Source: Cellulomonas sp. URHD0024
GTDB taxonomy: Bacteria; Actinomycetota; Actinomycetes; Actinomycetales; Cellulomonadaceae
DNA: 64,000 bases
Assembly (NCBI RefSeq): GCF_000426185.1
Contig: NZ_AUEW01000001.1
Span: 682,001-746,000, forward strand
Direction: 5' to 3'
In this document: positions 40,703 through 51,389 of the stretch, piece after piece
How the letters are laid out: the number at the start of each line of letters is the position of its first letter
How positions within the stretch are numbered: the first letter of the stretch is position 1
The notes under the pieces: generated by a model
What the model was told of the DNA's origin: nothing
Seen by the model: only the letters and a program-made list of their open reading frames with translations
Database searches by the model: none
Translations under genes and position numbers: made by a program

Positions 40703-43678
40703 GGACGGCATGTCCAGCAGGTCAACCCCGGTCACCTCCTGGCACCCCGGGACGACCACCTCCCGCTCGGAGACCTTCACGTAGCCGTCGTCGCCCCAGT
40801 ACCCGAGCGCCACACGGTAGGACCCGTCGAGCAGACCCGTGACCGTGTACGCACCGTCCTCAGGCGAAGCGGACCGGGTCACGAGGGATGTGTCCGCGTC
40901 GTTGTACACGGTCACCTGCGCGTAGGCGCCGTCCGGGACCAGACCCGGCGCGACGGTTCCACTCACCGTTGCGCAGGTGACGAGGCGTCCGTCGATGCCC
41001 TCGACGGCTTCGCCGGCTGCCACGTTCACGGCGTCGGCGTCGGCGAACCGCACGGGACCGTCCGTCGCACGGGCTGTGTAGAAGGTGCCCGCGTACAGCG
41101 AGCTGCCGCTCTCACGGTTGAACCCGATCTTGAAGGACCCCGCGGGGACCTCGCCGATCCGGAACGAACCGTCCGCCGAACCACCGAAGTCGCTCTGCGC
41201 CCAGGTTGACGTCACGTATCCACCGGAAGCGGCATCGACGATGCTCACGATCCCGTCGGCACCCCAATCGTCGCCCTCGTGGCCCGGGGGCCGGGTGAGG
41301 GAGCCGGCGAGGGCGGAGGATCTCTGCGCGACCGCGCGAAGCCCCGTCGACCCGCTGGCAACGGAGGTACCGTCCCCGGACCACGCCAGGGGGCGCTCCT
41401 GACCTGTGTACGTACCGTCCAGGAAGCCGCCCGAGCCGTCGGCGAATGCGAGCGAGTACGTGCCGGGGCGCAGGCGCCGAATGACGTACGAGCCGTCGAC
41501 CACGGACACCGGGCTCGAGCCGTACCCATTGTCGCCGTACGCGGTGACAGTCGGCCCGAAGGCCTGAGGGCGCACGTACCCGGTGGGCAGCGAGAGCGTC
41601 CCCGAGATGGTCTGACCACGCTCTGGCCGCAGAACGACACCCGACCGCCCGCCGACGATCGACGTGCCCGACTCGACGGTGGAAGCGAGTTTCGCGCCGT
41701 TCGCCGAGAAGGACCCGGCGAGCAGGTCTCCGTCGAGCTCGCTGAAGTCGAGCCGGTAGGGCGCACCGGGGTCGAGGCCGCCGACCGAGAACGGGTAGGA
41801 GCCGTCCGCGGACTTGCCCACGCTCACATATCTCGAGGAGGTCCAGCCACCCCACTCCGACGGCTCGCGAACCGTCACCTGCATCGTCGCCGGCACGTAG
41901 CCGTCGGGGAGCAGGATCGTGCCTGAGATGGTCACAGCCGGCCGAAGCGTGAGGTTCAGGTTCGCTCGCGGGGCGTGGATGTCGGTGCCGTCCTCGGCGT
42001 GCATCACGGTGAGGTCGCCACCTGCGTAGTAGCCGCCGGCGAACGTGCCGGACGTGTCGCGCACCTCAATGCGATACGTCTGCTCGGGGTCCAGCCCGCC
42101 GAGGGCGAAGTCGACGTGGTCGGAGTCGGCGTCGGCGGAATTGAAGAACCACCCCGACCTCGCGTAGGTCCAGTGAGTCATGCCGTAGGAGGTGCTCGCC
42201 CTGTACGCCGTGATCGAGATGCCGTCGCGCCCGCGGATCACACCGCCGGCCGGGGCGTGCACGGTCCCCGAGACCGTGGCGGCCGACCGTGGGCGCAGCT
42301 GGACGCCGGCACGGGCCCCAGTGATGGGCCGCGCGACGTCTGCTTGCGCCACCAGCGGCTGGTCGTCGCCGATCCACCACCCTTCGAGCAAGGAGTCGTT
42401 GCCCTGCACCTCGAGGCGGTAGGACACGGCTGCGTCGAGGCCGTGGATGGCGAAGCTGGCCCGCCCTGTCCCGTCCTGCAGCGCCATGGCCGCACCAGCC
42501 CACACCCAGTAGTGCGACGTCTCGGACCAGCGGTAGGCCTGGACGTTGATGGACGACGCGTCCACCCCGCTCGGGAGGACGACGGACCCTGAGATTGCGA
42601 CTCCCTGCACACCGCCACGGTCGTCGTCGGCAACGGGGTGCACGATCACGCCGTCGGTGGGAGCGACGAAGTCGAGGATGCGGCTTCCTTCTTGGGTGAG
42701 ACCTGTAGCCGACACCCAGCCCTGCGCGAAGCCGACGTGAGTCAGCATCGGGTCGGAGATGCGCAGCGAGTAGCTCTCGCCGGGGGCCAGGCGGTCGAAC
42801 GCGAACGTCCCGTCGGCGGCCACGCTGGCGCTGCCTGTGGGCAACCAGACGATCGAGTTCGGCACGTGATGCAGGACCTCGAGCGAGATCGGGGCCGCCT
42901 CGTCGTACACGTAGTCCTCGGGCAGCTCGACCGAACCGGAGATGGTCGCCCACCGTCCGGGCTCGGCGGTCAGGCCGACGCTCGGCGCCGGAACCGGCAC
43001 ATAGGCCGAGTGGTCACGCGCAAGCGCCTGACCGTCGCCGTCGAACGATCCGCCGAGGACGCCAAGGCCGTCGCCGAACTCGAGGCGGTACAGGGCGCCG
43101 GACACGAGACCATCGACCTGGAACGTCCCGTCCTCCGCCAGCCATGTACGCAACGGCTTCGGCAACGTCACCTCCAGCGGCACGGCGTCCACCCACGAGG
43201 CATACATGATGTCGTCCGCCCAGGACCGCTGGTTCCAGTCGGGAAGCGCGATCTGACCCGAGATCGTGGCCGACTCCCGCGTCAGCATCGTCAGCCCGGC
43301 GGCCGGTGCGGTGACGACCTCGGCGCCATCGCTCACCAGCGCCAGCTGGGCACCGGGTCCGGCGTAGTAGCCGCGAACAGTCCTCGACGAGGTGACCTCG
43401 AGCCGGTACTCGCGACCCTCGTCCAGGCCCTGGAGCACGAAGTCGCCGCTGGGCTCGATGCCGGCGGACGAGTCGTAGGTCCAGCCAGACACGTCGTCCT
43501 GCCACCAGCTGGCGCTGACGGCCGACCACCCGACGTCGCCCGGCAGGTCCACGTGTCCCGAGATCGACGCAGCACCGTCACCAGCCATCGCGGCGGTCGC
43601 GGAGAGCCCGGTGAGGGCGAGTACGCCTGCGAGGGCGAGGGCCAGTGCGCGGACGAGGCGCAAGAAGGCACGGTCCAT
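39347..43678 (-). CDS. Giant secreted modular protein B (9 beta-sandwich modules plus 5 Ig-like repeats)
   Basis: A 1443-aa exported paralogue of protein A. The signal peptide is residues 1-32 (ending TAAMAG). Nine N-terminal modules follow. Modules 2-9 match A's modules 1-8 in order, so B has one extra at the front. Five Ig-like repeats start near residue 993. Only cysteines are C902 and C979, flanking the ninth module exactly as in A. Shared blocks include GSFKIGFNRESG.SLY.GTFY and YTVTGLLDGSY.VALGYW. There is no sortase signal, membrane anchor or enzyme motif. GGAG lies 9 bases before the ATG. Confidence 0.85.
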   Translation of the reverse strand: MDRAFLRLVRALALALAGVLALTGLSATAAMAGDGAASISGHVDLPGDVGWSAVSASWWQDDVSGWTYDSSAGIEPSGDFVLQGLDEGREYRLEVTSSRTVRGYYAGPGAQLALVSDGAEVVTAPAAGLTMLTRESATISGQIALPDWNQRSWADDIMYASWVDAVPLEVTLPKPLRTWLAEDGTFQVDGLVSGALYRLEFGDGLGVLGGSFDGDGQALARDHSAYVPVPAPSVGLTAEPGRWATISGSVELPEDYVYDEAAPISLEVLHHVPNSIVWLPTGSASVAADGTFAFDRLAPGESYSLRISDPMLTHVGFAQGWVSATGLTQEGSRILDFVAPTDGVIVHPVADDDRGGVQGVAISGSVVLPSGVDASSINVQAYRWSETSHYWVWAGAAMALQDGTGRASFAIHGLDAAVSYRLEVQGNDSLLEGWWIGDDQPLVAQADVARPITGARAGVQLRPRSAATVSGTVHAPAGGVIRGRDGISITAYRASTSYGMTHWTYARSGWFFNSADADSDHVDFALGGLDPEQTYRIEVRDTSGTFAGGYYAGGDLTVMHAEDGTDIHAPRANLNLTLRPAVTISGTILLPDGYVPATMQVTVREPSEWGGWTSSRYVSVGKSADGSYPFSVGGLDPGAPYRLDFSELDGDLLAGSFSANGAKLASTVESGTSIVGGRSGVVLRPERGQTISGTLSLPTGYVRPQAFGPTVTAYGDNGYGSSPVSVVDGSYVIRRLRPGTYSLAFADGSGGFLDGTYTGQERPLAWSGDGTSVASGSTGLRAVAQRSSALAGSLTRPPGHEGDDWGADGIVSIVDAASGGYVTSTWAQSDFGGSADGSFRIGEVPAGSFKIGFNRESGSSLYAGTFYTARATDGPVRFADADAVNVAAGEAVEGIDGRLVTCATVSGTVAPGLVPDGAYAQVTVYNDADTSLVTRSASPEDGAYTVTGLLDGSYRVALGYWGDDGYVKVSEREVVVPGCQEVTGVDLLDMPSVTNVAKPTIAGTPQVGKVLTVAAGTWSPSTVSVTYQWLRDGDPVAGATTPSYALTAADLHAHVSVEVTASKTGYLDASATSAPTEVVAAGTITSSVKPLVTGSAKVGSRLTATAGIWTPSETKPTYQWLRAGVAISGATASAYTLTAPDVGKQVAVKVTVSRDGYLEASATSAPTDVVAAGTISSSVKPVVSGTAKVGVQLTASAGTWTQSGTTATYKWLRAGVAITSATASTYTPTASDLGKALAVTVTAAKDGYGAAAATSEPTAAVVAGSFARTVNPVVTGTAKVGVKLTASAGTWSPTGSTVAYQWLRAGVAITGATATSYVPTASDLGRTLAVKVTVARSGYTSAAATSVSTAKVSSGTITSSVKPTVTGTAKVGQTLTTSAGTWSPTGPTLTYQWLRGGAPISGATGRSYVLTSASKGASVSVKVTATKVGYTTASVTTAAVKVS

Positions 43679-44071
43679 GTGTCGATGCTCCAGGCGTGGT
43701 TGACCGAGGTGCGGCGGCGCTGCTGCGGGTTCGCCGAAGGATTCCTCAGGAAGTCGCCGCCGGGCCAATAGGACGGGGACCTCATAGCGGACGCCATCCC
43801 CCACACCGGTCATCAATCCGGACAACCGCACACGGCTTTCACTCGCTCGGCGCAGCGGCCCCCGCCATGACCAATGTCCCGATCTTGGAGACCGCCCGCG
43901 ACAGCACAGGCCGCGCGTGGGTACCGGTGCACGGGCAGCCCTGGTGACGTCACGAGGTCGCCATTGAGGCCGTCGGGGCCGGCACCGCACCGTGCCGACC
44001 TGCAGGTCCAGCCGACCGTCGCTCGTCGAGCGGAAACGTGAGCGTTGCGCTTCGGCGAGCGGCAAGAACCG

Positions 44072-44102
44072 CGGGCCCGGCCCCGCGAGGGGACCGGGCC
44101 CG
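44072..44102 (-). terminator. acn terminator hairpin
   Basis: CGGGCCCGGCCCC pairs with GGGGACCGGGCCCG across a GCGA loop, with one bulge, 13 bases past the aconitase stop. The rest of the 437-bp gap 43679-44115 shows no gene; it holds the upstream region of giant protein B without a recognisable operator. Confidence 0.75.
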
Positions 44103-44115
44103 AGCTGTGGAGCCG

Positions 44116-46863
<2,748 letters not shown>

Positions 46864-46957
46864 GGGGGGCTCCTTCGCTGGAGAGCATGCCGGGGACGGG
46901 TTCACCCGGACGGCTGGGGAGTGCGTCCTGCCACCCTACGGGGCGCGGTCCGCTATT

Positions 46958-46975
46958 TATCTCGACATCAAGATA
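46958..46975. promoter_or_regulatory. Palindrome TATCT-N8-AGATA upstream of acnA
   Basis: TATCTCGACATCAAGATA, symmetric at 14 of 18 positions and an AT-rich island in a GC-rich gap, about 95 bp before the acnA start. The form suits a MarR- or GntR-type dimer. The remainder of the 260-bp gap 46864-47123 holds two hairpins (47004-47078). Confidence 0.55.
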
Positions 46976-47003
46976 CATGCTCCGGACGCCCACCGCACGC
47001 AGT

Positions 47004-47078
47004 TCGGCCCCCGTCTCACGACGGGGGCCGACGGCGCCCACGGGAGGCGGCGGCGCCACGTGCTGGTGGCGCCGCCGC
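47004..47078 (-). terminator. Two tandem hairpins after the 56-aa gene
   Basis: A perfect 12-bp stem TCGGCCCCCGTC/GACGGGGGCCGA with TCAC loop (47004-47031) and a perfect 13-bp stem with a 6-nt loop (47047-47078). They follow the small minus-strand gene and insulate acnA. Confidence 0.7.
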
Positions 47079-47123
47079 GGGTGCGGGGACCTTTCGGATG
47101 CCGGCCCGACGCCAGGGGCGGGT

Positions 47124-47294
47124 TCAGCGCTTCGCGGCCTGCTCCGCGTCGACGGCGTCCTGCGCCTTGCGCTCGGCCTCGATCGCACGCTCGTGCGACC
47201 GCGGGTCGTACTCGGGCGTGCCCTGCTTGTGGAGCTCCTGGGTGACCAGCCGCTTCGCCTCTGCCAGCCGGCTCACCGGATCCTTGTCGCTCAC
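47124..47294 (-). CDS. Small charged helical protein
   Basis: A 56-aa protein rich in Glu, Lys, Arg and Ala (e.g. SRLAEAKRLVTQELHKQGTPEYDPRSHERAIEAERKAQDAVDAEQAAKR), probably two helices around a PEYDP turn. GTG at 47294 is set by GGGAG about 9 bases upstream; a longer start at 47342 would add a low-complexity leader. Own gene unit, followed by two strong hairpins. No recognised family. Confidence 0.65.
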   Translation of the reverse strand: MSDKDPVSRLAEAKRLVTQELHKQGTPEYDPRSHERAIEAERKAQDAVDAEQAAKR

Positions 47295-47373
47295 GGTGCC
47301 GCTCCCATCTGCCGGGCCGCGCGATCCGGCTACGCGATCCACGCTAGTGCCGCGCCCGCCGGTGTGCAGCGCC

Positions 47374-48630
47374 TCAGCGCGTCAGGACCGCGATCGCCTC
47401 GAGGTGGTGCGTCATGGGGAAGAGGTCGTAGGCCCGAAGGTCTGCCAGCCCGTAGCCGTCGGCGGCGAACAAGGCGATGTCCCGCGCGAGTGCGGCCGGG
47501 TCGCACGCGACGTAGACCACACGCTCCGGCCGCAGTGCGGTGATCCCGGCGACGACGGCCCGCCCGGCGCCGGTGCGCGGCGGGTCCAGAACGACGGCGT
47601 CCGCGTGCACGACGTCGGAGTCCGCATCGACGCGTCCGGTGAGCACCTGCGCGACATCCCCCGAGTGCAGCTCGACGTTCCCGCGGTCATGGAGGTTGCG
47701 CCGGGCGTCCTTCACGGCTCGCGCGTCACCCTCGACGGAGACGACCTCGCCGGTCTCACCCACCGCATCCGACAAGGGCGCGGTGAACAGGCCCGACCCG
47801 GCATAGAGGTCGAGCACCGCGGCACCGTCGACGTCGCCCAGCCCGGCGAGCACGGCCTTGACCAGAAGCTCGGGCGCCTCCCGGTGCACCTGCCAGAACC
47901 CGGCGCCTGCGACCCGGAACGTGTAGCCGCGCTCCCCCACCTGCACGTGCTCGCGCACCGCCGTGCGGGCGTTCGTCCGACCGTCCATGCGACCGCGACC
48001 CAGGTCGAACGGTGCCTCGTCGACGAGGACCATCGGCGTGTCGCCGCTCGACGGGGCGACGGCCTCGACCCGCGCGCCCGCGGTCCACCGGCGGCCGAAC
48101 AGGTCCAGCGCGGCGATCGCCTCGCTGGCCAGCGGCATCGAGTCGAGGATCTTGATCGTGTGCGAGCGGAACCCGTGCATGCCGGCACGACCCTCGGCGT
48201 CGGCGACCAGGTCGATCCGGGTGCGCCAGCCGAGGCCGCCGCGCTCGTCGTCGCCCGACGCCGCCTGTACCGGGACGTCGAGGTCGAGCTTGGCCAGCCG
48301 CTGGAGCTGCTCCGCCAGTACCGCCGTCTTCCAGGCCCGCTGACCACTCAGCGACACGTGGGCGAGCTCACCGCCGCCGACGCCGCCCGGACCGGCTGCC
48401 GGCCAGACCGACTCGACGCGGTCCGGCGACGCGTCGAGGACCTCGACCGCATCGGCGCGCCAGAACTTGGCGGTGTCACCGAAGTCCGTCAGGCGCGCCC
48501 GGACGCGCTCACCAGGCAGCGTGTGCCGGACGAAGACGACCCGACCCTCGTGCCGCGCGACGCAGTGCCCGCCGTGGGCGACAGGCCCGATCTCGAGCTC
48601 GACGACAGGGGTCTGGGGATCAGTAGCCAC
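47374..48630 (-). CDS. TrmA/RlmD-family RNA (uracil-5-)-methyltransferase with TRAM domain
   Basis: A 418-aa SAM-dependent methyltransferase for a uridine in rRNA or tRNA. An N-terminal TRAM domain (about residues 5-65, ELEIGPVAHGGHCVARHEGRVVFVRHTLPGE) binds RNA. The Rossmann SAM site is VLDLYAGSGLFTAPL, with VLDPPRTGAG and the catalytic Cys in YVACDPAALARD. The iron-sulfur cysteines of RlmD are absent, common in actinobacteria, so the exact target site is open. GTG at 48630 overlaps the permease stop by 11 bases. Confidence 0.88.
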   Translation of the reverse strand: MATDPQTPVVELEIGPVAHGGHCVARHEGRVVFVRHTLPGERVRARLTDFGDTAKFWRADAVEVLDASPDRVESVWPAAGPGGVGGGELAHVSLSGQRAWKTAVLAEQLQRLAKLDLDVPVQAASGDDERGGLGWRTRIDLVADAEGRAGMHGFRSHTIKILDSMPLASEAIAALDLFGRRWTAGARVEAVAPSSGDTPMVLVDEAPFDLGRGRMDGRTNARTAVREHVQVGERGYTFRVAGAGFWQVHREAPELLVKAVLAGLGDVDGAAVLDLYAGSGLFTAPLSDAVGETGEVVSVEGDARAVKDARRNLHDRGNVELHSGDVAQVLTGRVDADSDVVHADAVVLDPPRTGAGRAVVAGITALRPERVVYVACDPAALARDIALFAADGYGLADLRAYDLFPMTHHLEAIAVLTR

Positions 48631-50623
48631 GCGGAACGGTACCCCGGACCGGATCCTCGAGCCCCGTCTGGCCCTCGGTCGACGCCAGCTGCCACGGCAC
48701 GGAGGCGACCACGACGCCGGGCGTGAACAGCAGTCGCCCCTTGAGCCGAAGCGCGCTCTGGTTGTGCAGCAGCTGCTCCCACCAGTGCCCGACGACGTAC
48801 TCGGGGATGTAGACGACGACCAGGTCGCGCGGGCTGTCTCGCCGGATCGCGCGCACGTACGTCAGGACGGGACGCGTGATCTCGCGGAACGGCGAGTCGA
48901 GCACGCGCAGCGCCACGGGGATCGCGAGCTCCTCCCACTGCGTGCGCAGTGCTTCGACGTCCTCCGGGTCCACACCGACCGTGACGGCCTCGAGGATCTG
49001 GGGTCGCGACGCACGGGCGTAGGACAGGGCCCGCATCGTCGGACGGTGGAGGTGGCTGACGAGCACGATCGCGTGCACCCGGCTCGGCAGGGCGCGTGCC
49101 GACTCGGCATCGGCGCCCAGTGCCAGCTCTTCGCGGACCTGCCTGTAGTGCCGGTGGATGGACTGCATGAGCCCGAACACGATCGCCATGGCGAGCAGCG
49201 CGATGTACGCGCCGTGCGTGAACTTCGTGATGAGCACGACCACGAGCACCGTGGCGGTCATGACGAACCCGATGCTGTTGATGACGCGCGACCGCTTCAT
49301 CCGCGCCCGTGCGTCCGGGTCCGCCTCCGTGCGCAGGTGGCGCGTCCAGTGCTTGACCATGCCGAACTGGCTGACCGAGAACGAGACGAAGACGCCGACG
49401 ATGTAGAGCTGGATGAGCCGGGTGACCTCGGCGTCGAACGCGATGATGAGCGCGATCGCGGCGAGGGCCAGCGTGACGATCCCGTTGGAGAACGCCAGCC
49501 GGTCGCCGCGGGTGTGCAGCTGGCGGGGAAGGAAGCCGTCGCGCGCCAGGATCGACCCGAGCACAGGGAACCCGTTGAAGGCGGTGTTGGCGGCCAGGAC
49601 GAGGATGAGGCCGGTCACGATGGAGACGATGACCGCCATCCACGGGATGTTCTGGAACACCGCGGTCGACAGCTGGCTGATCACCGGGTGCTGGATGTAG
49701 GTGGACTCGACGGGTTGGCCGTTGCGGGTCAGCTGCGTCATCGGGTCGTCCGCGAAGGTGACCCCCGTCGCGCGTGCGAGCAGCAGGATCGACAGGATCA
49801 TCGTCACCGAGATGCCGCCGAGCAGAGCCAGAGTCGTCGCCGCGTTCTTCGACTTCGGCTTCTTGAAGGCCGGGACGCCGTTGCTGATCGCCTCGACACC
49901 CGTGAGCGCCGCACAACCGGACGCGAACGCACGCAGGATCAGGAAGAACCCCGCGAGCCCGGTGAGGCCCTGGTCGAAGTTCGCGCTGGGCAGCAGCTGC
50001 AGGTCCGAGCTCTCGGCCATCGCGAGGTTGCCCGTGGCGTACTGGATGGCGCCGACGACGGCGACGGACCCGATGGCGAACATGAACAGGTAGACGGGAA
50101 CCGCGAACAGCGTCCCCGACTCCTTCACGCCGCGCAGGTTGGCGAGCGTGAGCAGGACGACGAGTCCGACCGCGAACGCCGCCTCGTGCCCCCGCAGCGG
50201 CGGGAAGGCGGTCGCCGCGTACTGTGCGCCCGAGGAGATCGACACGGCGACGGTGAGCACGTAGTCGACCAGCAGGGCGCTGGCCACGGTGACACCGGCA
50301 TTCCTGCCGAGGTTCGTCGTCGCGACCTCGTAGTCACCGCCCCCCGACGGGTAGGCGTGGACGTTCTGCCGGTAGGACGCGACGACGACGAGCATCACGA
50401 AAGCCACCGCGAGGCCGACCCACGGCGAGATCACCAGGGCAGTGGCTCCCGCGAGCGAGAGCGTCAGCAGGATCTCGTCGGGCGCGTACGCCACGGACGA
50501 CAGCGCGTCCGAGGCGAAGACGGGCAGGGCGATGCGCTTGGGGATGAGCGTGTGGCCGAGCCGGTCGCTCCGGACTGGACGTCCGAGCAGCAGGCGTTTG
50601 GCGGCATCCGAGAGGTCCGACAC
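48620..50623 (-). CDS. APC-superfamily permease, KimA-like potassium transporter
   Basis: A 667-aa protein with about twelve membrane segments and a cytoplasmic C-terminal domain from about residue 475. It matches the KimA/YdaO pattern: IPKRIALPVFASDALSSVAYAPDEILLTLSLAG near the N-terminus, PSGGGDYEVATTNLG, and a UspA-like end. B. subtilis KimA is a high-affinity proton-potassium symporter controlled by c-di-AMP. The divergent neighbours are two TrkA proteins, which supports potassium transport. GTG at 50623 has no Shine-Dalgarno; a TAGCAT hexamer 8 bases upstream suggests leaderless mRNA. Confidence 0.82.
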   Translation of the reverse strand: MSDLSDAAKRLLLGRPVRSDRLGHTLIPKRIALPVFASDALSSVAYAPDEILLTLSLAGATALVISPWVGLAVAFVMLVVVASYRQNVHAYPSGGGDYEVATTNLGRNAGVTVASALLVDYVLTVAVSISSGAQYAATAFPPLRGHEAAFAVGLVVLLTLANLRGVKESGTLFAVPVYLFMFAIGSVAVVGAIQYATGNLAMAESSDLQLLPSANFDQGLTGLAGFFLILRAFASGCAALTGVEAISNGVPAFKKPKSKNAATTLALLGGISVTMILSILLLARATGVTFADDPMTQLTRNGQPVESTYIQHPVISQLSTAVFQNIPWMAVIVSIVTGLILVLAANTAFNGFPVLGSILARDGFLPRQLHTRGDRLAFSNGIVTLALAAIALIIAFDAEVTRLIQLYIVGVFVSFSVSQFGMVKHWTRHLRTEADPDARARMKRSRVINSIGFVMTATVLVVVLITKFTHGAYIALLAMAIVFGLMQSIHRHYRQVREELALGADAESARALPSRVHAIVLVSHLHRPTMRALSYARASRPQILEAVTVGVDPEDVEALRTQWEELAIPVALRVLDSPFREITRPVLTYVRAIRRDSPRDLVVVYIPEYVVGHWWEQLLHNQSALRLKGRLLFTPGVVVASVPWQLASTEGQTGLEDPVRGTVPRGY

Positions 50624-50631
50624 GATGGGTC

Positions 50632-50637
50632 ATGCTA
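50632..50637 (-). promoter_or_regulatory. -10-like TAGCAT, leaderless permease transcript
   Basis: TAnnnT on the minus strand ends 8 bases before the GTG at 50623, where no ribosome-binding site is present. Confidence 0.4.
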
Positions 50638-50711
50638 GGCGCCCCACGGCTCGGTGACACCACCAACGCACGACAACGTGGACCCGGACGTCACGGACCT
50701 CGCCGGCCGTA

Positions 50712-50717
50712 TAGCGT
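50712..50717 (+). promoter_or_regulatory. -10-like TAGCGT, leaderless trkA transcript
   Basis: TAnnnT ends 6 bases before the GTG at 50724, which lacks a ribosome-binding site. With the hexamer at 50632 it makes a compact divergent promoter pair. Confidence 0.4.
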
Positions 50718-50723
50718 GCGCAT

Positions 50724-51389
50724 GTGCACTTCGTGATCATGGGCTGCGGACGAGTCGGCGCCACTCTGGCGCAGAACCTCGAGGAACACGGGCACTCGGT
50801 GTCCGTCATCGACCAGAACCCTGAGGCGTTCCGTCGCCTCGACCCGAGCTTCGAGGGCAACAAGGTCACGGGTCTCGGCTTCGACCGTGACACGCTCACG
50901 CAGGCCGGCATCGAGGACGCGTTCGCCTTCGCCGCCGTCTCCGACGGGGACAACTCGAACATCCTGGCGGCTCGGGTGGTGCGCGAGACCTTCGGGATCG
51001 AGAACGTCGTCGCTCGCATCTACGACCCGCACCGCGCCGAGATCTACCAGCGCCTCGGCATCCCGACCGTCGCCACGGTCCGGTGGACCGCGTTCCAGGT
51101 CCTTCGTCGACTGCTGCCGATGGGTGCGACCGACGAGTACCGCGACCACTCGGGCAAGATCCAGCTCTCGCAGATCGACATCCACGAGGGCTGGGTGGGC
51201 AAGCCGCTGCGTGCCCTCGAAGAGGCCAGCGGTGCCCGCGTCGCCTATGTCACCCGCTACGGGGAGGGCATCCTGCCCACGCCGACCACCGTCCTGCAGG
51301 AGAACGACACCGTGCACGTGCTGCTGCTGGCCGCCGAGTCCGCCCTGGTCGAACGCATCCTCACCTCGCCGCCGGCGGTGTCCGAGTGA
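50724..51389 (+). CDS. trkA: TrkA-family potassium uptake regulator (first copy)
   Basis: A 221-aa cytoplasmic RCK protein. RCK_N (about residues 1-120) begins with the NAD-binding MGCGRVGATLAQNL and an acidic strand-2 end (VIDQ). RCK_C follows (about 140-215), a domain that in relatives can bind c-di-AMP. Such proteins gate Trk/Ktr-type potassium channels. No membrane TrkH/KtrB gene is in the window; only the KimA-like permease is adjacent. Translationally coupled to the second copy by GTGA. Confidence 0.9.
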   Translation: MHFVIMGCGRVGATLAQNLEEHGHSVSVIDQNPEAFRRLDPSFEGNKVTGLGFDRDTLTQAGIEDAFAFAAVSDGDNSNILAARVVRETFGIENVVARIYDPHRAEIYQRLGIPTVATVRWTAFQVLRRLLPMGATDEYRDHSGKIQLSQIDIHEGWVGKPLRALEEASGARVAYVTRYGEGILPTPTTVLQENDTVHVLLLAAESALVERILTSPPAVSE

